Source: Trichuris trichiura
Taxonomy: Eukaryota; Nematoda; Enoplea; Trichinellida; Trichuridae
Reading direction: 5' to 3'
DNA: 64,000 nt
Assembly: GCA_037903355.1 (NCBI GenBank)
Contig: JBAJFE010000042.1
Location: 186,001-250,000 of the forward strand
Shown: in pieces, positions 11,701-23,529 of the stretch
Layout of the letters: every line of letters begins with the position of its first letter
How positions within the stretch are numbered: the first letter of the stretch is position 1
Position numbers and translations under genes: made by a program
Notes under the pieces: model-generated
Told to the model about the DNA's origin: nothing
The model's database searches: none
The model's input: the letters and a program-made list of their open reading frames with translations, nothing else

Positions 11701-14700
11701 CTCTCAGATGGTGAGTTGTTAAAACGCAGTTTCAAATAATAATTATCATCACGTTGAATTAACTTTTTTAACATTCGTGGCTACTGAAACTGAATGACCG
11801 TTCCTCTCCGCACTTCTAAATAACCTTCTGCAGTCTGCAAAAACTTGAGTATAATCTTAAACTTAAAATTATTAATAAACACGCGTGCGTGGTAAAGCAT
11901 GTAACGAAAACAGAGACTAAGGCAGGAGCAGACAGGTTCTGAAAGCCTCGTTTTCCCTTAACTTCCATAATTAAAGGGCTTGCTGGAATAATGAAATCAT
12001 CACAAACTGGTGTGCAAGTAATTTAGTGATTCTCAGGAAGACGCTACCGTATTCAAGGGGCACTGGAAGCCACAAAATGTGTAGGGGGATGGAAGGTTGA
12101 TGATTGCGCTGAAGCGTATGTAGAGGCGTAACTCGTTTAACTGCGGGATCAGTTACGGAATACCGCGATAAAAAGAGCAATCTTTGCTTTTCTAGTCCAT
12201 TAAAAAAATTCTGTTCACACTACGCTGTTCTTACCATGGGACTGCATCGAGATTAAGTCAAAAAAGGTGTTCGCAACGTTTTAAAATTATTTATTGCTGA
12301 AACATGCTAATGATCATCTGAATCATCAGTAAGTCGTAGGCGGTCTCGATAACTGGCAACGGCAAAGGGATTTAAGCGCGGGAAAGGTTAGGAAACCATA
12401 AAGCAATTCACTCTTTTAAAAATGCAGTCTTTCTAACGAATCCGCAAAGCTTAGTAATTAATTGCAATGAAATAAGCGATCTACCGCCAATGGTTCATTC
12501 ATTAAATGGTCAGAGCTCGTGGGGCCACTGCCGGCCGCCCAAATACAGTAGTAACGCACGCGGGCGTGGTAAAATATAACTGCTTTGTTAATTTCAGGCG
12601 TGCATTGCTGCAGAACTTAACAATGGTTTCAGCAGCATATGCGAAGACGTTTGTCGATTGCTAGCCACTTTGCGCAACGCTCAGCTGCCCATGGTCGAAG
12701 TGGCAGAGATAGAGAGGCGCTTCGGCAAAAAATCAGAAACTTTCCTTCATAATTTACATGCCTTCATTGGCCATAACGGCCACAATAAAACTGATGTCGG
12801 TAGACAAAGCGAAAATGTGATTCACGAAAAATTGCAGCTAGTAAGATTACGTTGTAATATATTCTTGAGCATTGTTAGTTTCTTGTTCAGGCCAATGATG
12901 AACGGCACGCGGCGCAACAAAAATGCGAAGCAGCTACTGTCCGTCTGTTGCAAACCGAAGATCGATGGAACAAAGAGTTGGAGAAGCTAAAAGAAAGCTA
13001 CGAAAACCAGCTTAGAGGCTTGAAGTATAGCCTTGAAGAGTCCGAAAAGGCGAAAGAAGAAAGTCGCTCGACTGCTAGAGAGTATGAAGCTATGTTAGGC
13101 GAAAAATCGTCTCGCGTGCTTGAGTTAGAGCGAAAGCAAAAGCAGCTAAGTAGCGAGTTCAATTTGCGCTACAAAGAGCTGCAGGACAGGACGGAATCGG
13201 ACAGAAAGCGCATTAAAGAACTGGAATTAAAATGCCAGAATTCGGAGAACCTTCTGGAGGCACAACGCAAAAAGTTGATGTCCGAACAGAAAATGTTGGA
13301 AGCAGAATTGAATGAACACAAGAAACGCCTAGAAGAAACGCAGGCAGAGTTGAGCTGTCAAAAAGATCAAGCTGAACGTAAGCAGACTGCCTGGGGAAGA
13401 CAAAAGATAGAATTGGAGAATACAATAAAGCTGCTGCAAACGGAGTTGAGCGACTTCGACCGCAAAGCAGCCAAAAAAGCGGCGGACATTGCTAGTGCGG
13501 AGAGTCAGAGACTGCATGTACAGCTTGAACAGCTTAAGCGGCAGGCGGAAAGTGAAAAGGAAACCATCTTGCAAGAAAGAAATGACGCTGAAAGAAAGTT
13601 AGCAGATTACAAAAGAGAAGCAGTGGCCAGCGCAGAGCAATACGAACGTACCAAAGAAGAGCTGTCTTTGGTGAAGTCCAGGGTACGTGCATACTAAAAT
13701 TTACTTTTCACTGAACAACTTATTCCAGGTAAGCGAGCAACGCCAACAATTACAAGATACCAGAAAGCAACGTGATGACTACAGGGACGAGCTGGGTCGA
13801 TTGCAGCAAAACTGGAGCAGGGAAAAATCTGATTTGGTGCACAAGCTTCGACAAGAAGAAAAGGTACAACAAGCGGAACAACAAGCTTTGCGGCTGAAAT
13901 ATGAGGGTCGTATCAAAGTAATGGAAGATACTGCAAAACGCACGCAGTCGCAGGCAGGCTTACGCACCCCGATTAGGCGCATGTTCATATATTCTTTTTC
14001 TTAAAGCTTTCAATAGCCAGGCGCGAACGGGATAATGCTAAAGAAAGTTTACAAGCAATGGAAAAGAAGAAAGCTGAACTAAAAACAAAGCACGACGAGG
14101 AGATACAAGAGCTTAAAAAACAATTGGAAGCTTTACAAAAAGAAGTATGTCCCTCAAAACATCTGTGCTGCTTTATGCCCATACTTGTAGAACGAAGCTG
14201 TGGAGAATGTTAAAGCCCAGTTGGCTAGCAAAAGAGTGGAGCTTGATCAGCTGAATCAGACAGTGCGAAATGAAAGAGACCTATGGACCATAGAGAAGAA
14301 GCATCTTCAATCAAAAATGAAGGTACCGAGCCGCAATGATTTTTTTTGTTCACCCTTCATTTCTTGCAATTGCACCGTTCTTTGTTCAGCAGCCACCAGT
14401 GGCCATTAACGGAAGCCGTAATAGCACGGAAGAATCTGAGAAAGAAAAATTATTGGCAGAGGCCATAGAAATGGCTGCCAAAATTCGAATTCAAATGGAC
14501 GAGCTTAAGAAAAAGCACGACAAAGAAATTCAAAATCTCAAAGACCGCTGCAAAGCTCAGCGACACGATTGGGCAAAGGAACGGGAAAAGCTTACGAAAA
14601 GAGTGAAAGAGGTAATATTTGCGAATTTGTTGCATTCGGGATTGGTTTGCTAGATTTTTCCTTTACAGGCCGAAGATAGTTTACGTATTTTGAACATTGA

Positions 14701-16205
14701 CTTTCAAAACCTGCTAAGCAAAGAGGAAGAGTGGCAGAATGAAAAGAACTGCTTGCAGTCGGAATGTGACACACTGATCACTTACACTCAAGACTTCGAG
14801 ATACGAATGTTAGCGAATAAATACAAATTGGATCGCGTTGCTGAGCAGCTAAAATATCTAAACGTAAAGCTAGACAATACTGAGTCAATGGATGACACAA
14901 CTATGGAAGTGAAGGAAACAGTTCACGTTGTATGTTTTCGCTCAGCCAAGCCTTTTTTACGATTATCGAGAAAAAAATATCTTCTCTATTGTAGATATAT
15001 TCGCAGATAAGAAGTGTACGAGACGATCTGTCGAAAACAAGGGAGTTGGATAAAGCTGTTAAGAACTTGCAGCTGAACAGCGATCGTTACGAAAAAATGA
15101 TTGGTGGATCCTCAGTTGAATCAGAAATGAGCGGAACTTCAAGAGCTATTATTCGCAGTTCACTCGATACCGCCAAGAATGATAGCCGAACTTCAAAACC
15201 TGTTTTCCCGCGAACTGCAAGTAGCGAATCCAACTACAGTAGCACTACGCTTAACCGTCTTCGATCACCGTCGCCGAGCCCAAGGAAGATAACCACCTAT
15301 CCAGAAGCGCCTCCGTCGATTATCTTAAGTATAAAGCGTTGAAGGCGTACATCTTGTTTTGTCTAGAACATTTTCAGATACACAAAAATTGGTCGAATAT
15401 GACAAGGAAGGTAAGCGCCACTGGGTTCGCCGAAGCATGTGCCGCAGCATATCACTGGATCCGATGTCTACTCTTAAAAATCCCTTAATTTTTGAAGACA
15501 ACAAAAGGGAAACGCCTCTAGTATCATTCCCACCAGGCGACCGTAGGTCACACTTGCGCAGCTCGAGCACAGGTTGGCTAACGAAGTTACTGCGCGTTCG
15601 CTATTCAGTGATTTGTTGCAGACGCCAAAATTACCCAACAAGTAAGCAGCAAAACTCGTGACATATCGCCCATGACGGATAATTGCAATGAAAGTTCGGA
15701 CGAAAAGACGAAAGGTAAACGTCAAAGCAATTTCTTCGCTTCGCTTAGCCGAGGTCAAGTACGCGAACGGCGTCAAAGATTCGAAAAAAATCGCACAGCC
15801 TCTGTTGAATCTTCCGAAATTGGTCAAACAATAGGATCCCTTGGAATGCAGGTTTTTTTTACAGTATCCCGAAGTTCCATTTATTTCAGAAGCAAAAATT
15901 TTAAGACATGCTTAGCCGCTATGGGTGCCTCGTCCGATGTTGAGAAGATTTTGCATCGTAGGCCTGAAGGAGATAAACGCTCACCTCGTTCCAATAGTGC
16001 CAGCCGATTTTTAAATAAGATTAGAGGTCGCAGCACAAGCCGAGAAGCCAAAAGAACTGTAAAGCAGCAATTTTCGTCCGATATAAGTGAAGTCGAATTT
16101 GGTTCGGAGCAAGATGAAGATAAATCGGAAAAAAACTACGGCTGTTTCAATGCTAGTGCACTTCGTCGGTCAAAGCTAAAAAATGTTTCCGCTGATACCC
16201 GGTAA
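5794..16205 (+). CDS. MTCL/SOGA-family coiled-coil protein (multi-exon)
   Basis: A long, almost wholly coiled-coil protein assembled from about a dozen exons. Exon 1 is 5794-6777 and ends CAG|GTACGC. Intron 1 is 3.6 kb and contains the pogo palindrome. Exon 2 is 10380-11502, then 11556-11710, 12598-12840, 12891-13682, 13729 onward, and further exons to the stop at 16205. Exon 1 contains a segment around REEETEEFRELQRELEQTAK followed by ILQFKLRKAERR. This matches the conserved coil of MTCL1/MTCL2/MTCL3 (SOGA1-3), proteins that bind microtubules, Golgi or cell-polarity partners. The C-terminal part is Ser/Arg-rich and not coiled (SPSPRK near 15280). The start at 5794 is chosen because the protein-like, acidic coiled region begins there; an earlier in-frame start at 5725 would add a poorly coding segment. 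The family call rests on motif resemblance. Exon limits after 13.9 kb are approximate. Confidence 0.7.
7903..8124 (-). pseudogene. C-terminal fragment of pogo/Tigger transposase (left arm)
   Basis: Mirror copy of the right-arm fragment. It reads QPLDVCINKPFKDYM and PSLSLLCQFVIKAW on the minus strand, then loses the frame near the VIKSF segment while the right-arm copy continues. The two copies differ at scattered sites, so they have diverged independently since the inversion. Confidence 0.75.
8541..8913. repeat. four copies of a ~117-bp unit at the palindrome centre
   Basis: Each arm contains two direct, diverged copies of a unit starting TTGAAGTTT(A/C)ATGATAAC and running through GCTTGACCTNTATCGA. 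Copies start at 8541 and 8658 in the left arm. In the right arm the inverted copies end near 8795 and 8913. The inner pair meets at the axis of symmetry with almost no spacer and is more diverged there than the outer arms. Confidence 0.75.
9330..9770 (+). pseudogene. C-terminal fragment of pogo/Tigger transposase (right arm)
   Basis: An uninterrupted frame of 146 codons covering only the end of a pogo/Tigger-type transposase: the QPLDVCINKPFKDYM segment, then PSLSLLCQFVIKAW, then VIKSFQKCSIS and an acidic stretch (ENTEDDQ). This is the usual C-terminal order of the family (DDE_1 superfamily, same class as CENP-B and jerky-like proteins). The DDE catalytic residues would lie upstream and are missing, so it cannot be an active enzyme. 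AATAAA-like signals occur near 9725-9740. The matching left-arm copy reads on the minus strand over 7903-8124 and is interrupted. Confidence 0.8.
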
Positions 16206-16498
16206 CAGGAATTTTAGATTCTTGCGCGACAAAGCAGCGTCATGTAAAATTTTTTGCTAACAATCTTGTTTCACTGTTTGTGTTTATTTTCTACACAAAG
16301 CCAAAACGGAATAAAGTTCGTGTGTGGTTTACGCGGATGTTTATTAAGTGCTAAGGAACACCGCTACTGCTCAGAAAGTAGCACACGGCGCCCTGTAACA
16401 CGAAATGATCATTTAGTGCCGCGCGCAGTAATTGTGCAATGAGCGGAATAAAATGTACAAGCATATAAGAACATATACCTGCGATTTTACAAAGGTCA

Positions 16499-16860
16499 GC
16501 CACCAGAGTTTTCATCTTCCTTCAGGTGCTCGCGCGTTTCACGTATAAATTTGCGCACTTCGCTCGTTTCTTTTTTCATGTAGGCTATTAGCGAATCTGA
16601 ACTTTCCACCAGCTGACAAGTACAACAGAATGAGTCAAAGCTTATTAAGAAAAAATGTGTACCTTCTGAAAAGAAACTTCCGCAGTACTAATAGAAGATT
16701 CTAGATTACGTAGGGCTTCCTTCTTCTTTTCTATGTCGTGCATAAGCGCTATTCTCCTCTCGTTCAACAATTGCAACTGTTGATCTAAGGAGGCCAATTC
16801 AGCCTCCGAATCGTTAATCTGGCTTTTAAGATCTTGTTCCATGTCTTTCAGTTTATCCAA
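16499..16860 (-). CDS. coiled-coil protein, unidentified (3' exons)
   Basis: Two minus-strand exons join well. One is at 16662-16860, reading a strong heptad coil (DKLKDMEQDLKSQI ... LNERRIALMHDIEKKKEAL) and ending before a GTACAC donor. The last is at about 16499-16613, reading LVESSDSLIAYMKKETSEVR and ending REHLKEDENSGG-stop. Upstream, 16870-16980 carries another coil (FEQQKLRLELSGLAAATEDR) in an open frame, but I could not find a splice that keeps frame with 16860. A further likely exon at about 17845-17915 reads HHSLQFKIPMDEKLYGKNDVIER and ends at a GTAAGT donor. I do not recognise the protein. The size and coil suggest a small structural or kinetochore-like subunit, but that is a guess. 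Confidence 0.45.
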
Positions 16861-18229
16861 ATCTGAAAAAAAACCACCGATCGAATTCAGTTCTCATTTC
16901 TGCCTCTTTCCGGTCTTCTGTAGCTGCGGCTAAACCCGAAAGCTCCAAACGAAGTTTTTGTTGTTCAAAAAAAGGGGACAGCTGCAGAAACAAAAAGTTA
17001 CATTCTCCTTGGCTTAAAAACTATTTTGGAAGAGTCAGCCACACAGGAAGGGACCATAGCGCTTTGACGAGAAACTAGGCGGTTCTCCCAACCCCGTTCT
17101 CCTTCATATCGTACGCTTATGGGGAGCGGGTGACGGAATTTGCTGGAGGCCACAAAACAGTGATTCTCAAGGGCGCGCTGCCGGCTACCAAGTCAAGCAA
17201 TATCAGCCCCTGACTACTGGACTTTAAAAGGCTGCCAGTCGAGCAGGACCTCTTTTCTCACTCCATCTCTTTCCATGGTGATTCCCATCGACCTCCGGAA
17301 GTCACCTACGCCACCGAAATAACATTGGGACGAACGCTAGGGACTTTCCCGCTAATTTTTCCGGTAGTCTGGGGATACAATAGGCCAATCAGTTCATGAG
17401 ACATTGTCCAACCAGTTTGTGGACAGTGGCTATGTCAAAGCTACAAGGAACGAAAACAACCTAGAGCTTGAAAAGCACTGCGCTATACTAATAAAATCAC
17501 CATTAATCGGCTGGTCAGAATTTTGTTTTCAAGTAGCTGCAGACTTGCCGGAAAATATTTAATCGAACTAAAGTCGTTTCAAAAAATGTGGAAGCAGACT
17601 TGCATAGCGCAACCCCCAAAATTTCGTCATTGATAACCATTATGAATGCATACAAGGATCAGCTTCTAAAAACATTTTACGAGCAAAAGGAAATAAACTG
17701 TTTTAAGCGAGTACAGCTCTCAGATATCTAGCCCTTAGTAAGCAAATTACATTCGTTCGAGAATCGACAAAATGCAAAAAAACGTTTCTCGGGAGTAAAA
17801 TATATGCGGCAAAACGGTCTTAACTATTTTATAAAGTAACTTACATCGCTCAATCACGTCATTTTTTCCGTAAAGTTTCTCGTCCATTGGAATTTTGAAC
17901 TGGAGCGAATGGTGACTGAAAAACACGTACAGTATTCCTGTATAAAATGCAGGTAAGCTAAATTATGCCACTTTTTGGCTCACATCTTTTGACTCTAGCA
18001 GCTGCGCATATCCAGACTTGATGTGAGTTGTTTGACGCGAGGGCTTGGTTTGCACTAATGGCGTGGGGTGCAGACTTGATAGAAGCAGAATAAGGTCACT
18101 GGTCAAACGTCTTGCAACCGACGCGATTAGTGTGAATAAAATCCTGGCGTCAAACTGCTAAGTCGCCCAACTTAAGTCAAGTTGGTAAGGTCGAATTGTT
18201 TGCTTTAAGCAGCCCAGCCTCAAATAGGC

Positions 18230-18435
18230 TTTGTGGGTCTTGTCTTGCTTTTGCCCGGAATAATGCTATTGATGCATTTCGACCTTGTTGCTGGCATCGT
18301 CGTTGCAGCCGACGCATCAAACAACTGTCTAGGCGCTGTTATCCTTCGTCGTTTTCCATACTGTGCCGAAAATGCTGCTGCTGCTGCTGCTAGCAGCCCG
18401 GCTACAGTGTGGAACATGGTGAAAAACATGTTATT
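18230..18435 (+). mobile_element. Ty3/gypsy retrotransposon scrap (RNase H start)
   Basis: A short plus-strand frame reads MHFDLVAGIVVAADASNN followed by CLGAVILRRFP. This is the pattern at the junction between reverse transcriptase and RNase H in Ty3/gypsy polyproteins (an ATDAS-type motif followed by G-A-V-L). A run of CTG/GCTGCT units (about 18372-18392) follows. No LTRs or other pol domains are visible, so this is a small relic. Confidence 0.6.
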
Positions 18436-19392
18436 TAGCTGACCATGATTTAGTCAAAGCCAAGTATACTGCTGGCGAGTAGGAAGGAATGTAGCAGCGG
18501 AAATGATCACTTAATAATGTTTATCAATAAAACTGTTCAATCCCTGATATTATGCAACGATTGATGTCATCCAAGTGCCCGTTGAACCTCTGAAGTTAAG
18601 AATTATCTATTTCTCTTGTTTAAGTGTTGAAACTTTGTTCGATCTCATAAACGACACCGGGTTCCGTGCTACATGGGATTTTGATCTTACCGTTTCTTAG
18701 TGTAGGGTGCATGTTTCACAATTGAACCTGAGCACACAATTACCGTACACCACTATTTAACTGGAAGTCATACGCAAATTATTCATTACTCAGTTTGAGC
18801 TCAATCAGTAAAACGGTTCTTGTTCTTGTGTCCTACACTTAAAATACGTAGTAAATAATTTAAAAGTCAGTTAACTCAAAAAAGACATCCTACGTTTCAC
18901 TACCTGAAACTACGAATGTCCCAGGTTTAGATGTAAGTAAAAAGTAAACATTTAGCGCATAAAGACTAGGGCCGGCATATGGCGGCACCCTGCGCGGGTT
19001 CGTCCATCCTGTTTTAAATGTTTTATCAATAGTGCCCATTAATCCGTACAATTTAAACTGCAAATAATTCAGGAAAATACACGAATTATTGGGATTTGTA
19101 AAATGCAGATCTGGCTTGCGATAATTTCTTAGAAATAACGAGCTCAGGCTCCCGCTGCACCATAGCAAAAAAAAATACGAAAATTCAAGCGTGAATAAGT
19201 AAAAGATGCATGTTCACAATGTATAAGAACCTGAATCAAAACAATTATTCATTTGTTAACTCGTTTACTCCTAAAAGAAATAAAGGAAAACATAGATGAC
19301 ATATGCTTTTAACTGAGCATAAGTCACAATAAAGAGGATGACATTGGGTAAACAAGACTAGCGTCAACAATGCTTAGCTCAACTAAGAACTG
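18436..19392. other. no supported gene
   Basis: Only a 92-codon minus-strand frame (18890-19168) stands out. It contains a plausible stretch with PRRVPPYAGPSLYALNVYFL, but I could not link it to a family or to splice partners, so it is not annotated as a gene. The rest has no coding signal that I can see and probably includes the 3' region of the neighbouring nuclease gene. Confidence 0.4.
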
Positions 19393-20781
19393 CTAAACGG
19401 ATACAACATCATGCTCGTGAAAGCAGCGTTGTCCTTCGAGAATAAAAATCTGCATCGCTTTCTGTAGCAACAAAGCACCTAAGCATCTTTTCCGAGCTGA
19501 TGCCCATGATGAAGCAGGACCGTAATACTCTCCTCGTTTTTTGTTTGTTAAGTTCTTCAAGCCAATTGCATCAATGACAGCCGCTTCTCGCGTAAATGCT
19601 TCAGCCGGAATAAGACTCTGCCAAACGTGAAACGAAACTACTCCAACGCCAGAATTCCACAGTTCGGCTATCCTTTTCATCTTTGACTCGCTTAACTGGC
19701 CTTTCCGACGTTGCTTCGATGCATCAATGAGGTGCTGCAAAGGTCTACCTCTCTTGCCTTTACCAACGTAGAATATGGAGTCGCAAAACGTTCTCAGCTT
19801 TTCTGAGCTACTCATGCTCGAAGCCCTGTCTGGCAAGTTCTTGCTGACTGTTGGATCAATTAAAAAGTAGCAGAAGCAATCTTTTGTCTGCCCACTTCTC
19901 CATTTTCGGCCAGCCGCATTATTACTCGAAAAGCAGTCGACAAGTATAGAAAGATCTTCTTCCGACTGAAGTGTAGAAAGATTACCATTAATTAATGCTT
20001 CTAGCTCTACCGAAAATTTAAAATTAGCGATGCGAACCTTTTCACTCAGTAGTTCGGCAAGATGATGAATGTAAGTTGATCTAGTAGCCTCGGTTATCGG
20101 ACCTACCGAGAGTCCCTCACTGGTCAACATCTGCCGTAGCTCCTTGCCATCTAGCTTCTGGCATTCGGCCAACGTTTCACGTTTAAAGCTATCAACGCTT
20201 GTTTGTTCTTGCACTTTCGTCTTCCTGTTCAGTAAGTGGATTGAGCTTAGCAACTCTCTTCCAAAGGGCTTTGAAGAACTGCTCCCTTTGACTGGATCGG
20301 ATTCAGCGAACTGCGATAGTATTTGAGAACTGTCCAGGTTCAAAGGCGGTGAAGCTGCTACAGCGTTACTGGAGACAATGAAAGATTCATGAAGCATCTC
20401 ATCAAGAAACGCTTTCAGTTTTTTTAATACGCACACGTTCACCATCTCTGTAACACTTTTTGCATCCAGAGCGCACCATCCCATTATCAGCCGAACGCAA
20501 GGCCAACGCGCTTCTTCTATGGCCATGTCCAACGCACTCATTTCCTCATTGTCATGAAGCAGTGGGTCTCCACCAAAGCATAGAAGCAACTCCAGATTTT
20601 CAAACCTACCCCAACAGGCGGCAACATGCACAGGAGTGAGACCATCCAAGTTTCTATGATTCGGATTAGCACCACGACTCAAACGTTCTTGCAGCGATGA
20701 ATATGCGCCAGGTGAATCTAATCCAGCTAGCAAGTGCATCGGCGATGAAGACTGCAAAGTCTCGCCCTCGCTTTCGCACAT
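19393..20781 (-). CDS. ANKLE1/LEM-3-type GIY-YIG structure-specific nuclease
   Basis: Predicted nuclease of the ANKLE1 (human) / LEM-3 (C. elegans) family, which cuts branched DNA and chromatin bridges late in division. Domains in order: two ankyrin repeats near the N-terminus (NLDGLTPVHVAACWGRFENL and EMSALDMAIEEARW), a LEM-like segment (LDGKELRQMLTSEGLSVGPI), and a C-terminal GIY-YIG-type nuclease with FCYFLIDP, then IFYVGKGKRGRPLQHLID, AEAFTREAAVIDAIGL and NLTNKKRGEYYG. The divergent GIY pattern and the Y-V-G-K-G-K motif are characteristic of this family. It is a single uninterrupted frame. The frame extends upstream to 20814 without an ATG, so I take the first ATG (20781, MCESEGE). An AG just upstream leaves open a short 5' exon. 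The order fits the family, although the protein (about 460 aa) is shorter than human ANKLE1. Confidence 0.85.
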   Translation of the reverse strand: MCESEGETLQSSSPMHLLAGLDSPGAYSSLQERLSRGANPNHRNLDGLTPVHVAACWGRFENLELLLCFGGDPLLHDNEEMSALDMAIEEARWPCVRLIMGWCALDAKSVTEMVNVCVLKKLKAFLDEMLHESFIVSSNAVAASPPLNLDSSQILSQFAESDPVKGSSSSKPFGRELLSSIHLLNRKTKVQEQTSVDSFKRETLAECQKLDGKELRQMLTSEGLSVGPITEATRSTYIHHLAELLSEKVRIANFKFSVELEALINGNLSTLQSEEDLSILVDCFSSNNAAGRKWRSGQTKDCFCYFLIDPTVSKNLPDRASSMSSSEKLRTFCDSIFYVGKGKRGRPLQHLIDASKQRRKGQLSESKMKRIAELWNSGVGVVSFHVWQSLIPAEAFTREAAVIDAIGLKNLTNKKRGEYYGPASSWASARKRCLGALLLQKAMQIFILEGQRCFHEHDVVSV

Positions 20782-20814
20782 CACGTAATTAAAGCTCTCT
20801 GTTGGCACAAACAC

Positions 20815-21529
20815 ATCTGCTCAACTTCCAGTGCAAACAAATCGCAGTTTCAAAATACTACCGTACGAACAATTACCTTAGAACAGCAGGTTACGGTACT
20901 TATTTCACTGCAATTCATTGCACGTATATTGTCCGATCTCGCTTAGCAAATAGATAGCAGTATTGCTTGATTACTTTTGCTCCGATGATGGGAACAGATG
21001 CTTCCCAAAAAGTTCGCATAGAAAACATTTTCCACGGCGAACACATGAAAACCATCCGATGACCTAGCCATCCTTCCTTGTTGTACCGGATAAAAGTCTG
21101 CATATTGCAACTCCACTTTCTACGACGTTCGAATTGTTGTGCTGTATGTTCATGCAACCAAAGACGGCTACATTTACAGACAAATGCAATGCTTTCTTTG
21201 TATTTAAGTTAGCAACCTGCAATTCTTGGTAATTTATTTCAGGGTTTACTAACGCTGAGCGGACTGTAGTCAAGCATTAGCAGTTTAACGCCCTTTAGGG
21301 ATTGGAATTATGTTGATTACCGTGAAACAGGTCTTGTTCAACGCAATAAACGTTTACTTCTAAATTGGCGGCGACTTTCCATTAGAGCTGGAAGCTCCTG
21401 GCAGAGACATGACTTCTTCATATGATGGTGGCGGTTTCATGTACATTGCAACATGTCGTTTCAAACCGGATAATGTTCTATCCAACTCAAGTCTACAAAT
21501 TAATTGTTAGCTTACAACAATTATTCACC
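20815..21529. other. intergenic, no supported gene
   Basis: Only short overlapping minus-strand frames without recognisable domains. It lies between two minus-strand DNA-repair genes, the BABAM2 stop (21530) and the start of the ANKLE1-like gene. Confidence 0.4.
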
Positions 21530-23028
21530 CTATTCTAAATACTGAAGAAGTTCCACTCTGTCTTTTGGCGTCAGGTCACCAGTCAATTGTGCCTGAAAGT
21601 TGCCTTCGCGAAGGAAGGGAAGAGCACCTTGATCCTTAGCTGACAATATTCCCACTTTGACACTGACGCAGTTTTTGTTGGAATCAACAGGAAAATCAAC
21701 TAAAATAACTTGGATACAAAATAGATCGACCATATGGTTTTTACTTGTCACTCGAACTCGGAAATCCTCATACTCGTAATCGTAGCTGACCTGGTTCAAC
21801 AGCGGTTCCACTATGTGCACGTTTTCCCTATAAACAAAGTAAGGTACCAATTCAATAAGGTAGAGTACCGCTATTTACACTCCTTCCAGTGCAGTAATCA
21901 AACGAACGAAAGCAGTGCGCATCTCCAAATTCTTTGTGAACTCCACAATCTGCTTCATGTAGATAAGCTCAACATAGTCACTCGGCTATTCTTCCTCACC
22001 CTTTCCTTAAGCAGACTTGCCACATCGGAGACGTATTCGCCTATGGTATGGTTCATCTTTGGAAGGCGCACGTTAGTGATTACATTTTGAAAACTGAAAA
22101 CATAGGAACAGACAAGTTCGACTTAAACCAACTTGTACTGGTCAAGTGAAGGCGACAGGAGAACTTCAACCGACGCGACATGAGCACCGTAGGCGTCACA
22201 GCCAACTAAAAGGAAAGCTTTGTGCTCGTCCCGCTCCTGGTAAACAGAGAAGGTTGCAGGAAAAATGCAACGAGCCATTGTGACCTTACAGGAACAAGTA
22301 CAGCCGGCAGTTCAACAATATCCTTCAACGGAATGCGAAAAATGAATCCCACTTCGCCGGTATCTTTGTTCAAACAAGCGAACATATTACTGTGGCAATC
22401 GAAGCTATGATCGCCCATGAGCGAATCGATCTGACGGCGAAGAGCATCGTACGAATAGCAATAGCTGATTTGGAATTCACGGTATTTCGCGAACAAGGCA
22501 CACAGAAGCTTCAGCAAGCATTGATGATCATTGGAATCCCAGTTGACGTACTCCTGTAAGAAAGAAAAGCGCAAAGCGTTAAGTTGAACAACGAAATCCC
22601 TTACGCTTAGCGCTTCAATTGGAGGGTCGAACTCGGGATTGCAAAAAAAGAATTCCGGTGGAATTGTTGGATCCGACCAGACAAAGGTTACTTCCGCTAA
22701 AGCGAAAAAGCTTTCTGGAAACTTGTACTGTTTTCCAACCAATTTTTAAAAAGGTTACCAGCAAATATGTGCCTTCCAAGCTCAATAACTAATCGGAAAC
22801 GATCGCCAACCGGTTCGGAACCCATGCTAAGTTCGGCGTATAAACTAGCGCTGAAATTAACAAGTTACGCTGCTCCAAATTCCTGCCCTCTTACCTGGAG
22901 CGAACATTTTCGATTTTTGCCTTGAACACGTCAAAAAAATTATGTTCCACTACGGGAGATACTAACGGCTGCAGCCATAGCGCAAGCTTGCGCGTTTCAA
23001 TAGGTGCTGTGCTTGGAGAAGCGCTCAT
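21530..23028 (-). CDS. BABAM2: BABAM2 (BRE/BRCC45), BRISC and BRCA1-A complex subunit
   Basis: Scaffold subunit of the K63-deubiquitinase assemblies BRISC and BRCA1-A, built of UEV-like folds. Exon 1 is 22895-23028 (ATG at 23028, MSASPSTAPIETRKL, then LQPLVSPVVEHN). Exon 2 is 22759-22850 and contains VGDRFRLVIELG. Exon 3 starts at 22714 and contains SDPTIPPEFFF and EYVNWDSNDHQCLLKLLC, which line up with the family's PP-D-F and W-x-x-x-x-P-x-CLL segments. Introns 1 and 2 are each 44 nt. Further exons encode HKAFLLVGCDAYGAHVASVE, a KMNHTIGEYVSDVASLL stretch, IVEFTKNLEMRTAFVRLI, and the last exon (21530 to about 21835), which ends with the C-terminal UEV-like domain. The best frame-keeping acceptor for exon 3 is TTTCCAG, not the nearer ACAG. 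Identification rests on N-terminal, middle and C-terminal agreement with the family. Confidence 0.85.
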
Positions 23029-23529
23029 TGGCAAAACGGAATAATTCACGCCGCAAAAATTAATCGGGCGGCAAAGAAACGCTATTGCTCACTATTTCCC
23101 TCGAAAACTGCGCCTTATAAAACAAACAGTAATTTTTACTATTTGCATGTAACGAGCTACAGTAGGAAAACTTCGAATCATTCACCTAACTTAATCTCAA
23201 TGAAATGCTGCTCCATTCTTGGCCGTTGGCTGTCTCAAGAATAAGTCGTTTTCTGTTACTACACATTTAAACATTGACTTACTGGATCTATTTAGTTCAG
23301 TATCTTGAACTGTCTCTCTAAATTGTCCTTAGCGAATTGCTGTTTCAGTGTCGATTGCTGCTAGGATACCTCATTTCCTGATATTGCAAATTTGAGGTTT
23401 AACATGATAATTTTTTTGGATAGTATTAACATTTTAGCGTTTAGTTGCCTACGAGTGTGCCAGTAGCAGACTATAGGTTTTTTGGGCTTCCTTGGGAAAC
23501 CTCAGTGAGATTTCGGTGTTTTTGATGTA
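23029..23529. other. intergenic, no supported gene
   Basis: AT-rich stretch upstream of BABAM2. I see no coding exon, repeat or RNA structure. Confidence 0.4.

Noticed and set aside
16862..16880. Possible 15-nt intron (GTGG...TTTCAG on the minus strand)
   Set aside because: Too short for animal splicing, and removing it still leads to a stop codon.
18890..19168. 92-codon minus-strand frame with PRRVPPYAGPSLYAL
   Set aside because: Protein-like in part, but no family, no splice partners and no supporting context.
22728..22758. 31-nt intron in BABAM2
   Set aside because: Frame fails; the acceptor 13 nt further on gives a 44-nt intron that keeps frame and matches the neighbouring intron length.
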